Origin: Sabellastarte sp. h YS-2021
Taxonomy: Eukaryota; Annelida; Polychaeta; Sabellida; Sabellidae
Reading direction: 5' to 3'
NCBI GenBank assembly: GCA_964017235.1
Contig: OZ024933.1
Location: forward strand, 12,093,962 to 12,157,961
Length of the DNA stretch: 64,000 nucleotides
Below the pieces are notes generated by a model. That model searched no databases, was not told the origin of the DNA, and saw nothing but the letters and a program-made list of their open reading frames with translations. The translations under genes and the position numbers were made by a program. Shown here piece by piece: positions 10,934 through 23,875 of the stretch. Within the stretch, counting starts at the first letter, position 1. Every line of letters starts with the position of its first letter.

Positions 10934-13900
10934 AATACATTTCATACCATGTTTGAGGATTCTATTTTGATTTATCTAAAGGAAATTTGAAATTACAGCT
11001 CTTTGATTGGATGACTCATGGGGTTTGTTTAGAAATGATATCTTGTTATTGGACTCACAGAGCTTGTTTAGAAATTGTGCCTTGTCATGTTAAAATATAT
11101 TACCCATGTTTTAATCTTTTGGCTTTGTAAAAACATATTATACCTGTACCTTTAAATTCCTTACAGAAGAAATGATTTATTGTCACAATACTGCAACAAA
11201 TTCTTACAACAAACTAACCGAAATATTATTTTACAGTGAACATATAGGACCAAATTCTGAATAAAGATGATTTTTTTTCAGTAAAAGGTGTTCAAAAAAA
11301 TTTAAAAGAAAGAAAAATCTTTTAAAATTTCTTTAACATTATAACTCTTCAATAGACTTTGAATCAAATTGAATGCTATTTACGCCTCTGCTCAGTGGAT
11401 CTTGAAAATGGGCCCTCAACAAATCAGTTCCCTAAAGACTCGGCCTTTTTCGAATCTGCCAACTAAAGTCTTCCTTCAAACTTGGCCTCTGGCAAATTTA
11501 GAAAGTAATGAAATAAGAAAATTTTTACTGTGCTTAATAATAACGCAGGCTTTAAAGTTGACCGGAATTTATGTTTGTTTCACAAGATTGACATCTTTTT
11601 AAGTGATCTTTGGCAAATTGTGACACATTCCAAACTCAATTGGAATCATATGTTTTAATCAAGTAATTTTAACTTATCTGAAATAAGTTTGAAAAAGAAA
11701 ATCTTTGTTATCACATTACGTAAAGGATGTTAACTTCCTAAGTATTATTTAGCATAGTGCAATTAACGTATATCAAAGCTTATTGGATGTTGTAAGCAAC
11801 ATATTTTCTTCTGTGCCATTTATTCACTTGCTTCAGTTAGAATTAGTAAAATTGCAATGGTTTAAGAGCTATAAGTTTTTAGACTATGTATTATCTTAAA
11901 CCTAAAGTTTCTATTCACTACCACTTTACTTTTGTGATATTAATCCTTCTAGAGCACAGTAATTTTTGGTCAAATTATCTTCTGTTAATTTATTTGGGGT
12001 TTTACGTCGCTTTCAACACTGTACAGGTCATATCACGACGGGTAGTTGGAAGGGCAGAGGAAACCAGTACATATAGTTCGCTAGGGTTCTGTACTGTAAA
12101 CTTCCGACCAACGGCAAGCAACTACCAGCTTTCCCACTCGAGGCTGTGCCAGAAACCATACCCTGGCCTCAGAGGTGGGACGCGAGAGTGTTACCACTCT
12201 GCCACCGTGGCCCCTTGAGTGCACTTATGCAACAACTTTTGTCTGGATTCAGTAAGTACAAAGCGTGGGCCCGATTTTACAAAGGGACTTAAGTCCAGAT
12301 TTAAACTTAAATTTAAGACTTTGGTCTTAAATTATGTTAACAGAATGTTAAGTCTGTGGTCTTTGACTTAGAGGATTTCACAAAGCAGCTTGGTCAACAT
12401 CTTCCCTGGTTTGTTGCCACGAAGCCACACCTGACAGTAGAGGTACAGATCGAACTTTTAATGACAGTTTTCTATCACTTTGGATGTTTGTCTATCGAGG
12501 CTTGTTATTAAAGAGGAAGTGGTATCCTTGTTGTGGTAGCTTTGTGGTATCAGAAAATGATATGAAACTCATGACAGACTTCCACTACTGGATTTTTGAT
12601 CAGCCCACCAAAAAATGTGTCACGCTAACTTCATTGGTGCTTTTGCTTTGTGGACAGAGTGAATCAAACAAAGGTGAAAGACAGGTCAAATAGGAATCCA
12701 AGAAAGGAGTAGAGATACAGATCATGTATTTGGCAATCAACTGAAAAATGTAATTCACAGACCATGCTCAGCCAAAATTATATGTGTTTACAAGTTAATG
12801 GATCAATTCACAAAGCTTGTAGGTCTTTTGTCAAGATGTTTAATCACTTGCACGTATATGATGCATTACAGAACACCTTCCTTGTATGACAAAGGGGAAT
12901 GTAGTGGCCAACAACTGACCCTACCTGGCACTCATTTAGTCTCACATAAAGAAGCATGTGGTATGACCCTGGCATCTCAGAAATAGACCACATTTGGCAC
13001 TGTGTATTTGAAGTCAGGCAAAGACCTATTGACGAACATTAAATGAATCAGTTTTTCTTCCTGTGTAGGACACGTATTTCAAATAATTATGTTTACATAA
13101 CAGTAATAAATAAAGTTTAAAATTATGTTGGTTGACTTGTATGTGTTTCCAAATTTAAAATGTTGGTTCATTTGAGAATTGGAATTTGGAATGGAATTTG
13201 GCTATAGCCAAAGTAGAATTTTGATGTTTCTAGTTCTGATGTTAATCCTAGTCTCCCCTGCAAGTAATGTAACTCACAAAGAATTAAATATCATTACCTT
13301 AGCTTGCATTTTGTGACTGGTTTAGCTATTCGTGTGATGTCTTGAAATATGACATATGTGAGTTGGACTTCCAGAGAAAGAGCTGTGCTAAATTAACTGT
13401 GATCCTGGGGAGAAATTGCGTAAAACCCTAAGTGTTTTTACTAATTTCACTCAGTGCAGTTTGTTTTTCTTGTGATTTTGCTTCACTAATTATGGTAATG
13501 GAAAATATGACAGTACACCCCTGATATCACCCTGACAGTACACCTTGATGAACCTGACCTAAAAGCATCTACTGCTTTATCTTTTACAATCAAATCTGGA
13601 GCATAGTCATACTGTTGTAAGCAACCCTAGAAATCTTCCTAAATCTTGTCATCAGAATTAAAACCCTCAAAAGTCAGCGACTTGTGGTCACTGTCATCTT
13701 TAAACATTTCAAATAATATCCTCATGTTCAGGAACTCTATCAAAGTTTGTGTGTTAATGATGGCAATGAGCTGACACCCATAGTTCCTGGCTTTAGAATA
13801 TAGCATCAGATGCTGGCTGGCAGCATATTATGAACCCCCATGAATGTAGATGGCACAATGTTTGACAAAAATAGAACAGACAGAAATATGAATTATATAC

Positions 13901-14260
13901 TTTTACATTTATTTTGATTTTTCTTTTATTGTAAAATATAAACTTTTATAATATTTTTATTTATCATGAAATATTACATTTGTCAAATAATGCTATTTCA
14001 ACTATTTAAAAATTAGAAGCTGGCTTTAATTGAAAAATTAAGAGGCAATGTGTTCAATGTTAGTGTTTACGTATAAATAATTTCGAATGACAGTTACTTC
14101 TTTGAAGCCTCTTTCATTTAATTTCTTTTTCCTTGTTTAGGTATTGATAAAATTTGTTCTCGTTTAATGAATCACAACAACATGCTGTACAACAGGAGTT
14201 AAATTTATCAAAAGCATAACAAAGAACTTCTGATAGACTGAATTAAAAGAATCAAAATGA
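10934..14260. repeat. 3.3-kb tandem array, unit 2 (hybrid unit)
   Basis: The unit is ~3327 bp. Its left third matches unit 3 where unit 1 differs (for example TCTTGTTATTGG, GGTGTTCAAAA, no 8281-type insert, CTTGCTTCAG, CTTTACTTTTG). Its right two thirds mostly match unit 1 where unit 3 differs (GAGGAAACCAG, TTTGTTGCCAC, AAAGAGGAAG, CTTGTAGGTC, TTGACGAAC). The switch falls between about 11930 and 12055. This is what one unequal crossover in a two-unit array leaves behind. Confidence 0.9.
11989..12213 (-). mobile_element. tRNA-derived SINE, array unit 2
   Basis: Same family and site as the SINE in unit 1, with the sequence essentially identical to it. The likely crossover breakpoint lies in or just before its 3' (left) end. 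Confidence 0.85.
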
Positions 14261-17200
14261 AATACATTTCATACCATGTTTGAGGATTCTATTTTGATTT
14301 ATCTAAAGGAAATTTGAAATTACAGCTCTTTGATTGGATGACTCATGGGGTTTGTTTAGAAATGATATCTTGTTATTGGACTCACAGAGCTTGTTTAGAA
14401 ATTGTGCCTTGTCATGTTAAAATATATTACCCATATTTTAATCTTTTGGCTTTGTAAAAACATATTATACCTGTACCTTTAAATTCCTTACAGAAGAAAT
14501 GATTTATTGTCACAATACTGCAACAAATTCTTACAACAAACTAACCGAAATATTATTTTACAGTGAACATATAGGACCAAATTCTGAATAAAGATGATTT
14601 TTTTTCAGTAAAAGGTGTTCAAAAAAATTTAAAAGAAAGAAAAATCTTTTAAAATTTCTTTAACATTATAACTCTTCAATAGACTTTGAATCAAATTGAA
14701 TGCTATTTACGCCTCTGCTCAGTGGATCTTGAAAATGGGCCCTCAACAAATCAGTTCCCTAAAGACTCGGCCTTTTTCGAATCTGCCAACTAAAGTCTTC
14801 CTTCAAACTTGGCCTCTGGCAAATTTAGAAAGTAATGAAATAAGAAAATTTTTACTGTGCTTAATAATAACGCAGGCTTTAAAGTTGACCGGAATTTATG
14901 TTTGTTTCACAAGATTGACATCTTTTTAAGTGATCTTTGGCAAATTGTGACACATTCCAAACTCAATTGGAATCATATGTTTTAATCAAGTAATTTTAAC
15001 TTATCTGAAATAAGTTTGAAAAAGAAAATCTTTGTTATCACATTACATAAAGGATGTTAACTTCCTAAGTATTATTTAGCATAGTGCAATTAACGTATAT
15101 CAAAGCTTATTGGATGTTGTAAGCAACATATTTTCTTCTGTGCCATTTATTCACTTGCTTCAGTTAGAATTAGTAAAATTGCAATGGTTTAAGAGCTATA
15201 AGTTTTTAGACTATGTATTATCTTAAACCTAAAGTTTCTATTCACTACCACTTTACTTTTGTGATATTAATCCTTCTAGAGCACAGTAATTTTTGGTCAA
15301 ATTATCTTCTGTTAATTTATTTGGGGTTTTACGTCGCTTTCAACACTGTACAGGTCATATCACGACGGGTAGTTGGAAGGGCAGAGGAACCAGTACATAT
15401 AGTTCGCTAGGGTTCTGTACTGTAAACTGCCGACCAACGGCAAGCAACTACCAGCTTTCTCACTCGAGGCCGTGCCGGAAACCAAACCCTGGCCTCAGAG
15501 GTGGGATGCGAGAGTATTACCACTCTGCCACAGTGGCCCCTTGAGTGCACTTATGCAACAACTTTTGTCTGGATTCAGTAAGTACAAAGCGTGGGCCCGA
15601 TTTTACAAAGGGACTTAAGTCCAGATTTAAACTTAAATTTAAATTTAAGACTTTGGTCTTAAATTATGTTAACAGAATGCTAAGTCTGTGGTCTTTGACT
15701 TAGAGGATTTCACAAAGCAGCTTGGTCAACATCTTCCCTGGTTTGTTACCACGAAGCCACACCTGACAGTAGAGGTACAGATCGAACTTTTGATGACAGT
15801 TTTCTATCACTTTGGATGTTTGTCTATCGAGGCTTGTTATTAAAGAGCAAGTGGTATCCTTGTTGTGGTAGCTTTGTGGTATCAGAAAATGATATGAAAC
15901 TCATGACAGACTTCCACTACTGGATTTTTGATCAGCCCACCAAGAAATGTGTCACGCTAACTTCATTGGTGCTTTTGCTTTGTGGACAGAGTGAATCAAA
16001 CAAAGGTGAAAGACAGGTCAAATAGGAATCCAAGAAAGGAGTAGAGATACAGATCATGTATTTGGCAATCAACTGAAAAATGTAATTCACAGACCATGCT
16101 CAGCCAAAATTGTATGTGTTTACAAGTTAATGGATCAATTCACAAAGCTTATAGGTCTTTTGTCAAGATGTTTAATCACTTGCATGTATATGATGCATTA
16201 CAGAACACCTTCCTTGTATGACAAAGGGGAATGTAGTGGCCAACAACTGACCCTACCTGGCATTCATTTAGTCTCACATAAAGAAGCATGTGGTATGACC
16301 CTGGCATCTCAGAAATAGACCACATTTGGCACTGTGTATTTGAAGTCAGGCAAAGACCTATTGATGAACATTAAATGAATCAGTTTTTCTTCCTGTGTAG
16401 GACACGTATTTCAAATAATTATGTTTACATAACAGTAATAAATAAAGTTTAAAATTATGTTGGTTGACTTGTATGTGTTTCCAAATTTAAAATGTTGGTT
16501 CATTTGAGAATTGGAATTTGGAATGGAATTTGGCTATAGCCAAAGTAGAATTTTGATGTTTCTAGTTTTGATGTTAATCCTAGTCTCCCCTGCAAGTAAT
16601 GTAACTCACAAAGAATTAAATATCATTACCTTAGCTTGCATTTTGTGACTGGTTTAGCTATTCATGTGATGTCTTGAAATATGACATATGTGAGTTGGAC
16701 TTCCAGAGAAAGAGCTGTGCTAAATTAACTGTGGTCCTGGGGAGAAATTGCGTAAAACCCTAAGTGTTTTTACTAATTTCACTCAGTGCAGTTTGTTTTT
16801 CTTGTGATTTTGCTTCACTAATTATGGTAATGGAAAATATGACAGTACACCCCTGATATCACCCTGACAGTACACCTTGATGAACCTGACCTAAAAGCAT
16901 CTACTGCCTTATCTTTTACAATCAAATCTGGAGCATGGTCATACTGTTGTAAGCAACCCTAGAAATCTTCCTGAATCTTGTCATCAGAATTAAAACCATC
17001 AAAAGTCAGCGACTTGTGGTCACTGTCATCTTTAAACATTTCAAATAATATCCTCATGTTCAGGAACTCTATCAAAGTTTGTGTGTTACTGATGGCAATG
17101 AGCCGACACCCATAGTTCCTGGCTTTAGAATATAGCATCAGATGCTGGCTGGCAGCATATTATGAACCCCCATGAATGTAGAGGACACAATGTTTGACAA

Positions 17201-17596
17201 AAATAGAACAGACAGAAATATGAATTATATACTTTTACATTTATTTTGATTTTTCATTTATTGTAAAATATAAACTTTTATAATATTTTTTATTTATCGT
17301 GAAATATTACATTTGTCAAATAATGCTATTTCAACTATTTATAAATTAGAAGCTGGCTTTAATTGAAAAATTAAGAGGCAATGTGTTCAATGTTAGTCTT
17401 TACGTATAAATAATTTCGCATGACAGTTACTTCTTTGAAGCCTCTTTCATTTAATTTCTTTTTCCTTGTTTAGGTATTGATAAAATTTGTTCTCGTTTAA
17501 TGAATCACAACAACATGCTGTACAACAGGAGTTAAATTTATCAAAAGCATAACAAAGAAACTTCTGATAGACTGAATTAAAAGAATCAAAATGAAA
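14261..17596. repeat. 3.3-kb tandem array, unit 3
   Basis: The unit is ~3336 bp, ending at 'AATCAAAATGAAA' where homology to the next unit start breaks off. It has private changes in its right part (an extra AAATTT in the AT-rich segment near 15640, GCTAAG for GTTAAG, several transitions), so it is the most diverged unit on that side. Confidence 0.9.
15316..15538 (-). mobile_element. tRNA-derived SINE, array unit 3
   Basis: Same insertion as in units 1 and 2, but with several private substitutions and a missing A (GAGGAACCAG for GAGGAAACCAG). Confidence 0.85.
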
Positions 17597-18400
17597 CATT
17601 TGCAAACAGCCCCGTGTACACCCATTACTTATTTTCCTCTAACGTTAGCACAATGGAACTATAATTATTACATAAATATAGAGTTGACAATAAAACAGAA
17701 TGATTGTGCATATAAAGATTGAGAGATACTTTTACCAGTAATTGACTAGGAAGGCAATACAAGAGAGACCTAGAAAATTAATTACATGTAGCATTCATTA
17801 GATTCGAATTTTCGACGCTGTGATAAAGTTGAAAGAAAGACTGTAAACAAGGAAACTACATACACAGAAAAGAGGAAATTCATTTCTAAATTAATATCTT
17901 TTCATCTGATATTGCTCACTCTGTAAAGCGTTCATGGGACTAACATTCTTACATGAATTTTTTAAATGAAAATAAACCATGTTAATGTCATAAGTTCTTT
18001 GAGTTTCTTTAAAAGTATTTTATCTTTTTATTTTAAGATACTATCCGTTTCAAGATCGGTGTGACAATTTTCATGATATGTTTATTTTCTATAGGTTGTT
18101 TTTTTACTGTGAGATCATGTTTTACCAGTAAAATGTAAACTTTGTTTTGCAGATAAAAGAAAGTGGACATTAATAGTGAAATTAGAGAATTGGAAGTCAG
18201 AAATAACCAAGAGAATATTTATCACAGGTACATCATAAAAAAGTGAGTACAGATATGAATTGCTCTTTCACAAAATTTCTCTAATAGCTTGCTTTTCTGT
18301 AATAACCTGGAATTCTGAAGAATATAATCATGCTTTTCTGATTATCAGGAAAGAAGTAGTAAACAGTGTTTTTACATTTTGCCTAAATTGGTGTTACAAT
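17597..18400. other. Gene-free stretch right of the tandem array
   Basis: Unique-looking AT-rich sequence. No gene or repeat recognised. Confidence 0.4.
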
Positions 18401-18526
18401 ATGAGACCAACTGTTTGCCCAAAGGATAAAATCTTTGCATTTACAAAGTCACTTTTGACCAATTCACATTAAGGTTGGGGGCTGGAGCTGGCATAAACAT
18501 TGTTCAAATATTCTTAAGAAGTATCA

Positions 18527-19690
18527 CTAAAAACATAATTTATTAAAAACATTATCACACTTCACTTTGTTTGCATTTCCAAAGCAATCACTCCAGTTAT
18601 CCATTTTCAGGATAGGAAATGAATCAGTCTTATTCCAAACATTGACGTTTCTCCTGTCTGTGCAATACCTGATTGAACCGTCTGGTTTTGAAACTAAAAC
18701 ACCGGGAGATGCCAGACATCTCTGTCTTGATTTGATTATACCAATTATATCTTTGTCTAACAGATATTGCACGTCTTACTTCAAAGCTGCTTGACTGGCC
18801 TAGCATAACTAACATAAATATCATGCTTGAGTACAGAGGTACATCTGGAAAACATTATAATCGAGAGTAACTTACGCGGGAATATTTTATCCGAGGGTAG
18901 TTTGGTTTCAGCATCAGCAAGAATCTATTAATAAGTAAACCTAAGTAAGTAAGTAAGTAAATTTCAAAGTCAGGAGTGCAACTCATGCTTAATGTTCCTG
19001 CCTATTGCCATGTTTAAAGTCACTGCCAGTAGCCATCACAGGCTTTGTCAAAACTGTTTTCTGAATTGTTTTACCATACACATGTCAGATTTGGGTTGAC
19101 TTTCTTTTCTCAGGGTTTCAGTAACAGAATCTTGAGTGTTTATTCCTTCTCAATACTTTGTAAGGGCCATGATATTTTTTGTAATGTGTTCTCTTGGACA
19201 AGTTATAACACTAAAACCTTGTCTCCTGGTTTGAAATCACATATTTGTGAGTTCCTATATAAGATTTTTTTAAAATTTTCTTGGACCCAGCAGGTCGTCT
19301 AAACTAAATAAGTTTAAGTTCTCAGTGTTCACAGATAACCAGTGTTTTGCAAGTAGCTGAAGTAGAACTGAGCCTTGATCTTACTGTATATTTTAGTCGG
19401 CCAACCAAAAGAAAGAACCCTTAGACGGTTTTGGTGCTGTTATGTTGGTCATAGATATAGTTTCTATACATATGGTTAAGGCTAACATGATTGTTATAAC
19501 AATATTGGTTTCCTTGGGGAAAACATCAACAAGTTATTAGTTTACTGAGTGGTACTTAAAATGCTGGCAGGAGTTTTAGTGGAGCTATGGGAAAATTTCT
19601 GTTTATGACCATACACCTTGACAAATGTGACAAGTTTTACAAATTTCTGCCCAACAGTATTGCTGTAGCAGAATAAATATAAAAATGTAA
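18527..19690 (-). pseudogene. Ty3/Gypsy pol relic with integrase ahead of RT (Gmr1-like)
   Basis: Read from high to low coordinates, the pieces appear in three frames. First comes an integrase zinc-binding end, 'EICKTCHICQ' (about 19610-19650), then 'NFPIAPLKLLPAF'. Next, near 19050-19200, comes an integrase C-terminal GPY module, 'YHGPYKVLRR', with 'PEKRKSTQI' after a stop. Last comes a reverse-transcriptase start at 18570-18800, with 'VQYLLDKDIIG'-like residues, 'ASPGVLVSKPDGSIRYCTD' and 'NKTDSFPILKMD'. Stops and frameshifts break every part, and most of the integrase core is lost. Integrase before RT is the reverse of ordinary Gypsy order and is typical of the Gmr1 group. A coincidental nesting of two relics is the alternative. 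Confidence 0.7.
18942..18960. repeat. (AAGT)n microsatellite
   Basis: TAAGTAAGTAAGTAAGTAA, inside the Gypsy relic between its integrase and RT pieces. Confidence 0.85.
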
Positions 19691-19694
19691 AAAT

Positions 19695-20570
19695 ATCCTA
19701 GGATTTTTACCCTTTACCCCTATCTGGAACTTCTCACCCCAAACTAGTTCATAATTTTTTCAAGCTATATATGTAAGTTACTCACTGTTATTTGTTTACC
19801 TTTAAAACATTAGAAACATAAAAACATAAGGTGTATTAGTATGACACAGCAGTAAAATTATATAGGGAACTGGCAAACATCTCATCAATCATAGGAGAAG
19901 AACAGTCACTGGCAGTTTCTGGCAGTTTTAAATTGATATAATAGGTTTTTCATGGCCAATTGCAGTCACTATTACATTAGATGGATATACAGAAACAATG
20001 TTTTCATTAAAGAAATATCCCATAGTTGTTGTAGGAGTCACATTTAATATACTTGTAAAAGCAACACATAAAACACAAATACCACAACTTGTACACAGTT
20101 TCATTGGTTCTTTGATTTTTACAGTACAAACTGATTTTCAAATGAAGTGGCATATATAGCTTAGCTTCTGAAATACAACTGCTTCTTTTTACTTTCTACA
20201 AAGATGTGGTTATTGAAGAAGAGGTAATTGCCATCATTTGATACATTCATTCATACAGTCTTATTATAAGTTTTTTTACGTTGAATATAAACCAAAGGTT
20301 AGAGGAAATTGTATCTAGGAAATTTACCTCCTGTGGGGAGAGATTTTCAAATATCCTATCCACTGGGGGTACATATTCCTAAGAAATCTTTCAAAAGCAT
20401 TTTCAGGATGGATGATTTCATTGTACACCAGATTTGAGGTTAGTAGAAATGCCCAATTTACTGCAGGTTTTATCGATAGCCAAATGACCACCCATTGATA
20501 ACTGATAACTTTGATATATTATTTTGGTACATATTCGATACATTTATCAGTTGTATTATTGACCATTATT
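19695..20570. other. Gene-free stretch
   Basis: No further Gypsy domains, genes or clear repeats. It may include gag or protease remnants decayed beyond recognition. Confidence 0.35.
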
Positions 20571-20829
20571 GGCCCCCACTTATACACCATTTCTCAAATA
20601 CTATCTACACAACAGACAAGCCGGGAATTGTGTAGGACAAGCCGGCTACATTTTATGATCCACAGCTTGTCTGTATATGAAATCTCTGTCTATGTAAGGC
20701 GAGTTGGTTTGTGCAATGCATCATTTGGAATCTGGCATCTGACGGATTACATCTGGCTGAATTTCAAAAATGGGAGTTTTATTTTTTTTAATTATTGAGG
20801 GCAGTGTTTAGTTGAAGTTGGCGTCAACA

Positions 20830-21640
20830 GCACAGTCACAATACAAGAGGAGCCACATCACCAAGATATACCTGACAGATTCAGATGAGGAGGCTATTGT
20901 GGACTTTGTGAAGCACCACCAACCAGGAGGTGTATGACAAGACTAATGATTTTAAGGATAAAGCATATAACGAGTGTCTCTGGGAGAAGTTCGCCAAAAG
21001 TCCCAAGCTGTGTGTCAAGGTGTGGTTTGATATGTTATGACAAGCTTACATACCACAGCAACAGACACTTTCAAAAGCTCAAGTGCAAACTTCAAAATGT
21101 GTGTTGCAGACATTTAAACAGCCACAGCAGCCAGCACCAGCTGCAGGGGACTACATCTTAACCATCCCAAATACTCAGAAGTCTGCAAGCTGGGTCATCC
21201 AACTCGCTCAGCAGAGTTAAGTCTCAGCCAAAGTACAGCTGCAGCAATCCAGAGGGCAGCCAACTTCCTTCTTGGTCATTTACAACCAACAGGCTGGACT
21301 TTCAAGACCACTTACCTTCACATTGACAACAATGAAACACTCAAAATCCTTCATCAGTTGCCTCTGCTACAGGTGAAGACAACAGAACATATCAGGACTC
21401 TCAAGCTTCTTTGGAAAATCTTCAATCTGTGATGAGTTACCAACAGATTAACACACCGCAGCCATTTTTACTAGCCATCACACCAGTATTAACCGCCTCT
21501 CCTCAAACCACCATACAGCAAGAACATCAGCAACCAGCCTCAGACTCCTCTGCAGTCGACCGATGCCAAAGAAGAGCCGCATTAGAACCACTGCCCTTGC
21601 CTCCAATTGGTCCTTTTAAGGACCGCTGATGTAAACAATT
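20830..21640 (+). pseudogene. Harbinger SANT/MADF-like DNA-binding protein, broken
   Basis: The first part reads 'KIYLTDSDEEAIVDFVK', then, after a one-base shift in a CCA run, 'VYDKTNDFKDKAYNECLWEK' and 'FAKSPKLCVKVWFDML', ending at a stop near 21040. This is the Myb/SANT (MADF-like) module that partners Harbinger transposases and helps bring them to DNA. The rest is a Gln/Pro-rich tail (PQQPAPAAGDYILTIPNTQ) with several more stops. At 21411-21629 another frame is open by chance of the Gln/Ser-rich composition. Confidence 0.75.
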
Positions 21641-21644
21641 CAAA

Positions 21645-22400
21645 AATCCTTTTCAAGACCACACCGATCATCAAAAAAAAACACATTTAATAGCTGCTGT
21701 TGAAACATGAATTGAAAGAAAAAAGAAAGTTAAAAGAATAATCTTAGAAGAATTTTTGAACTTGGAAAGAAATATTGAGTACTAACTTTAAAAATTAAAA
21801 AAATCATAAACCACTTAAAAATGGCCAAAAAGGGGCAACGTCAATGAAATTTGGGTTCACCCCACAAAATTTAAAAAAATACATTGGATTCAACCTTTTG
21901 ACCTTTAACCCTTGACAAAACTTTTAGTTTTCCTAATTTTGAACCATTAAAATATCTTGCAAGCTCAAAAGAAAATAACTTAAAAAAAATAAATCTTTAC
22001 AAATTTTAACACGTAAGATCGGTGGAGGGGGTCATCTTTACATAACTTGGGTTCAATGTTTTAAACATGGGATTTGTCACTTGATTTGAAAAAGTTTTGA
22101 AACTTGTTGGAAATAGTTATAACTTTGTTTAGAAATTTGGTGAAAATTTGAGCAACACCAGCTTAAATAAATGTTCTTTGAAAATTAGGTAGTCTTGAAA
22201 AGGACTGATAGATGACAGCTTCTGCCCCCAGGGTTGTTGGTTGACACATCTGAGATCCTGCCCTCCTCCCCAGCAAATGCTCCCACATGATTTAAGTAGT
22301 CTTTCAGTAGTTTTTGTGATGTTTGGCCTCACTTGAAGGATTCCTGTCTTTCTCATTTGCCACATACACCACCTGTTCATTGTGTATGGCTGCTACATCA
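21645..22400. other. Spacer between the two Harbinger genes
   Basis: AT-rich, followed by the decayed C-terminal end of the transposase on the minus strand (down to about 22130). No independent gene. Confidence 0.4.
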
Positions 22401-23480
22401 TTTTCAGGAGTTGATGCCATCTGCTACTCCCTGGTGTGTCCCCAGCATGTTTTGCAACACCTCACATGTAAACACAATGTCTCTGATAACCCTTGGTGTT
22501 TGCTCCATGGTGCCAGTAGTACCCTGAACTGGCTCACTAAGACTCAAAAGGGCATTTTCAACTATCATCCTGACTCTGGAGATCCTGTAGTTGGCTAGTC
22601 TTTTTTTCTTGTGAGTTGTCTTCTTCTGTAGGGTTTCACTATCCATGGCTTCAAGGTAAAGGCATTGTCACCCAGCAAAAAGTAGTGCAAATCTGGCCCT
22701 TCCTGCCCCTGTGGTTCATGTGCCTTAAGCCCCAAGCTGTGGTCCTCTCTCTTCTCAATCTAAATAACTTCTATTGAAAATCTGTGTATCTGATCAAGAA
22801 ACACTTGACCCACAGTCTATCCACAAGAATCTGTATTCTGTGTCCACCAGGGCCAGGAGAACCAGGAAAAAGCAGCCCTTCTAGTTGTAATAGTCTCTGC
22901 CTCATTTCCTTGGCTCCTTCATGTCAATGTGCTTTTTGTCTACAGCCCCTACAGCATGTGGACATTTGATCTGATTCTGAGCTTCTCCTTTTCACTCCTC
23001 AGGGCTATTAGGCCTGCAGAAATATTTGTCCTGGAATTCAGCAAGGATAGATTGGCAGACCTGGGGGACGAATTTGCAGATGGTGGTTCGGCCAGCCAGC
23101 CAGTGATACTGCAATGAAATGTTAATCTCTCCAGTGGCCAGGTTTCTCGACGTTTCAGTTTCTAGTTCAAAAGGCTTCCTGATATTGGTGATAGACTTTA
23201 CAATGCAGGTGGTGTATGCGATCTTCAATCAGGTAAATAAAGGCAATTTGCATCGTGACAAAATTCTAGTACCCTGGGATGTCGGTGTGTTGGTGTAGGC
23301 CAGGAGGTTGCTGTAGCATCCTTTTCTTGCCTTTGAAAGACTCAGGGCATGACCCAGGTATATGATGTATTTCTTCTTCTCCTTGGAGGCTGGCTGGGGC
23401 TGTCGTGGTGGTGCTGGCTGCAGGGCAGGTGGTGATCCTGGGTTCAGATGAGTCATTCTCTGTCTTGCAATCATAATGCA
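22400..23480 (-). pseudogene. PIF/Harbinger transposase, broken
   Basis: From the right: a Pro/Gln-rich leader and 'KEKKKYIIYLGHALSLSKAR' (about 23330-23400), then 'LATGEINISLQYHWLAGRTT' and 'ICKFVPQVCQSILAEFQDK' (about 23010-23150), then 'YFLLGDNAFTLKPWIVKPYR' (about 22630-22690), then 'LANYRISRVRMIVENA' (about 22560-22610). These are the consecutive blocks of the HARBI1-type DDE nuclease. The canonical LGDDAF has become LGDNAF, and the blocks lie in different frames, so the enzyme is dead. It is better preserved than copy 1. Confidence 0.85.
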
Positions 23481-23875
23481 AATAAAAGTAAACTACATAA
23501 AAACCAAAAGTACCCTAAGTCTATGTAGAAAGTCTCTGATATGTAGCTGGCATCTTTGTAGTGACAAATGATGTTTTTGTTAGCCGTAGGTTGTTTATAT
23601 AGTGTTAGATTGATCCCGACTCCGGATCCCAACTCGAGGATTTAATCACTCCAGTCCTGTCTGTGTGTCAGTAGGGTTTATCGGGGCTTGCCATGGTTTC
23701 TCTGTTAGTAGTTTCCCATCATGACTCCAAGTCAGGCTGGGATCTTGATCCAGAAAAACCAGGATGTACTACATCCTGTTGGGGAAATGTGGCCTTTTCG
23801 TCCCTGACTTTTTCAACCGACCCTAGAGTCAGTTACAGGGTTGGTTCCAGTGAAACATTTCCCATAAGTCTGCCA

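Larger units (their letters stand above)
20600..23875. mobile_element. PIF/Harbinger DNA transposon, copy 2 (degraded)
   Basis: About 3.3 kb with the two-gene layout of Harbinger elements: a SANT/MADF-like DNA-binding gene on the plus strand (20830-21640) and the DDE transposase on the minus strand (22400-23480). Both ends match copy 1 at 2-5.6 kb. Both genes carry stops. I could not identify a convincing pair of terminal inverted repeats or a 3-bp target duplication by eye. Confidence 0.75.

Noticed and set aside
18527..18824. Independent small genes on both strands
   Set aside because: The minus-strand frames are Gypsy RT fragments and the plus-strand frame at 18567-18794 is their antisense.
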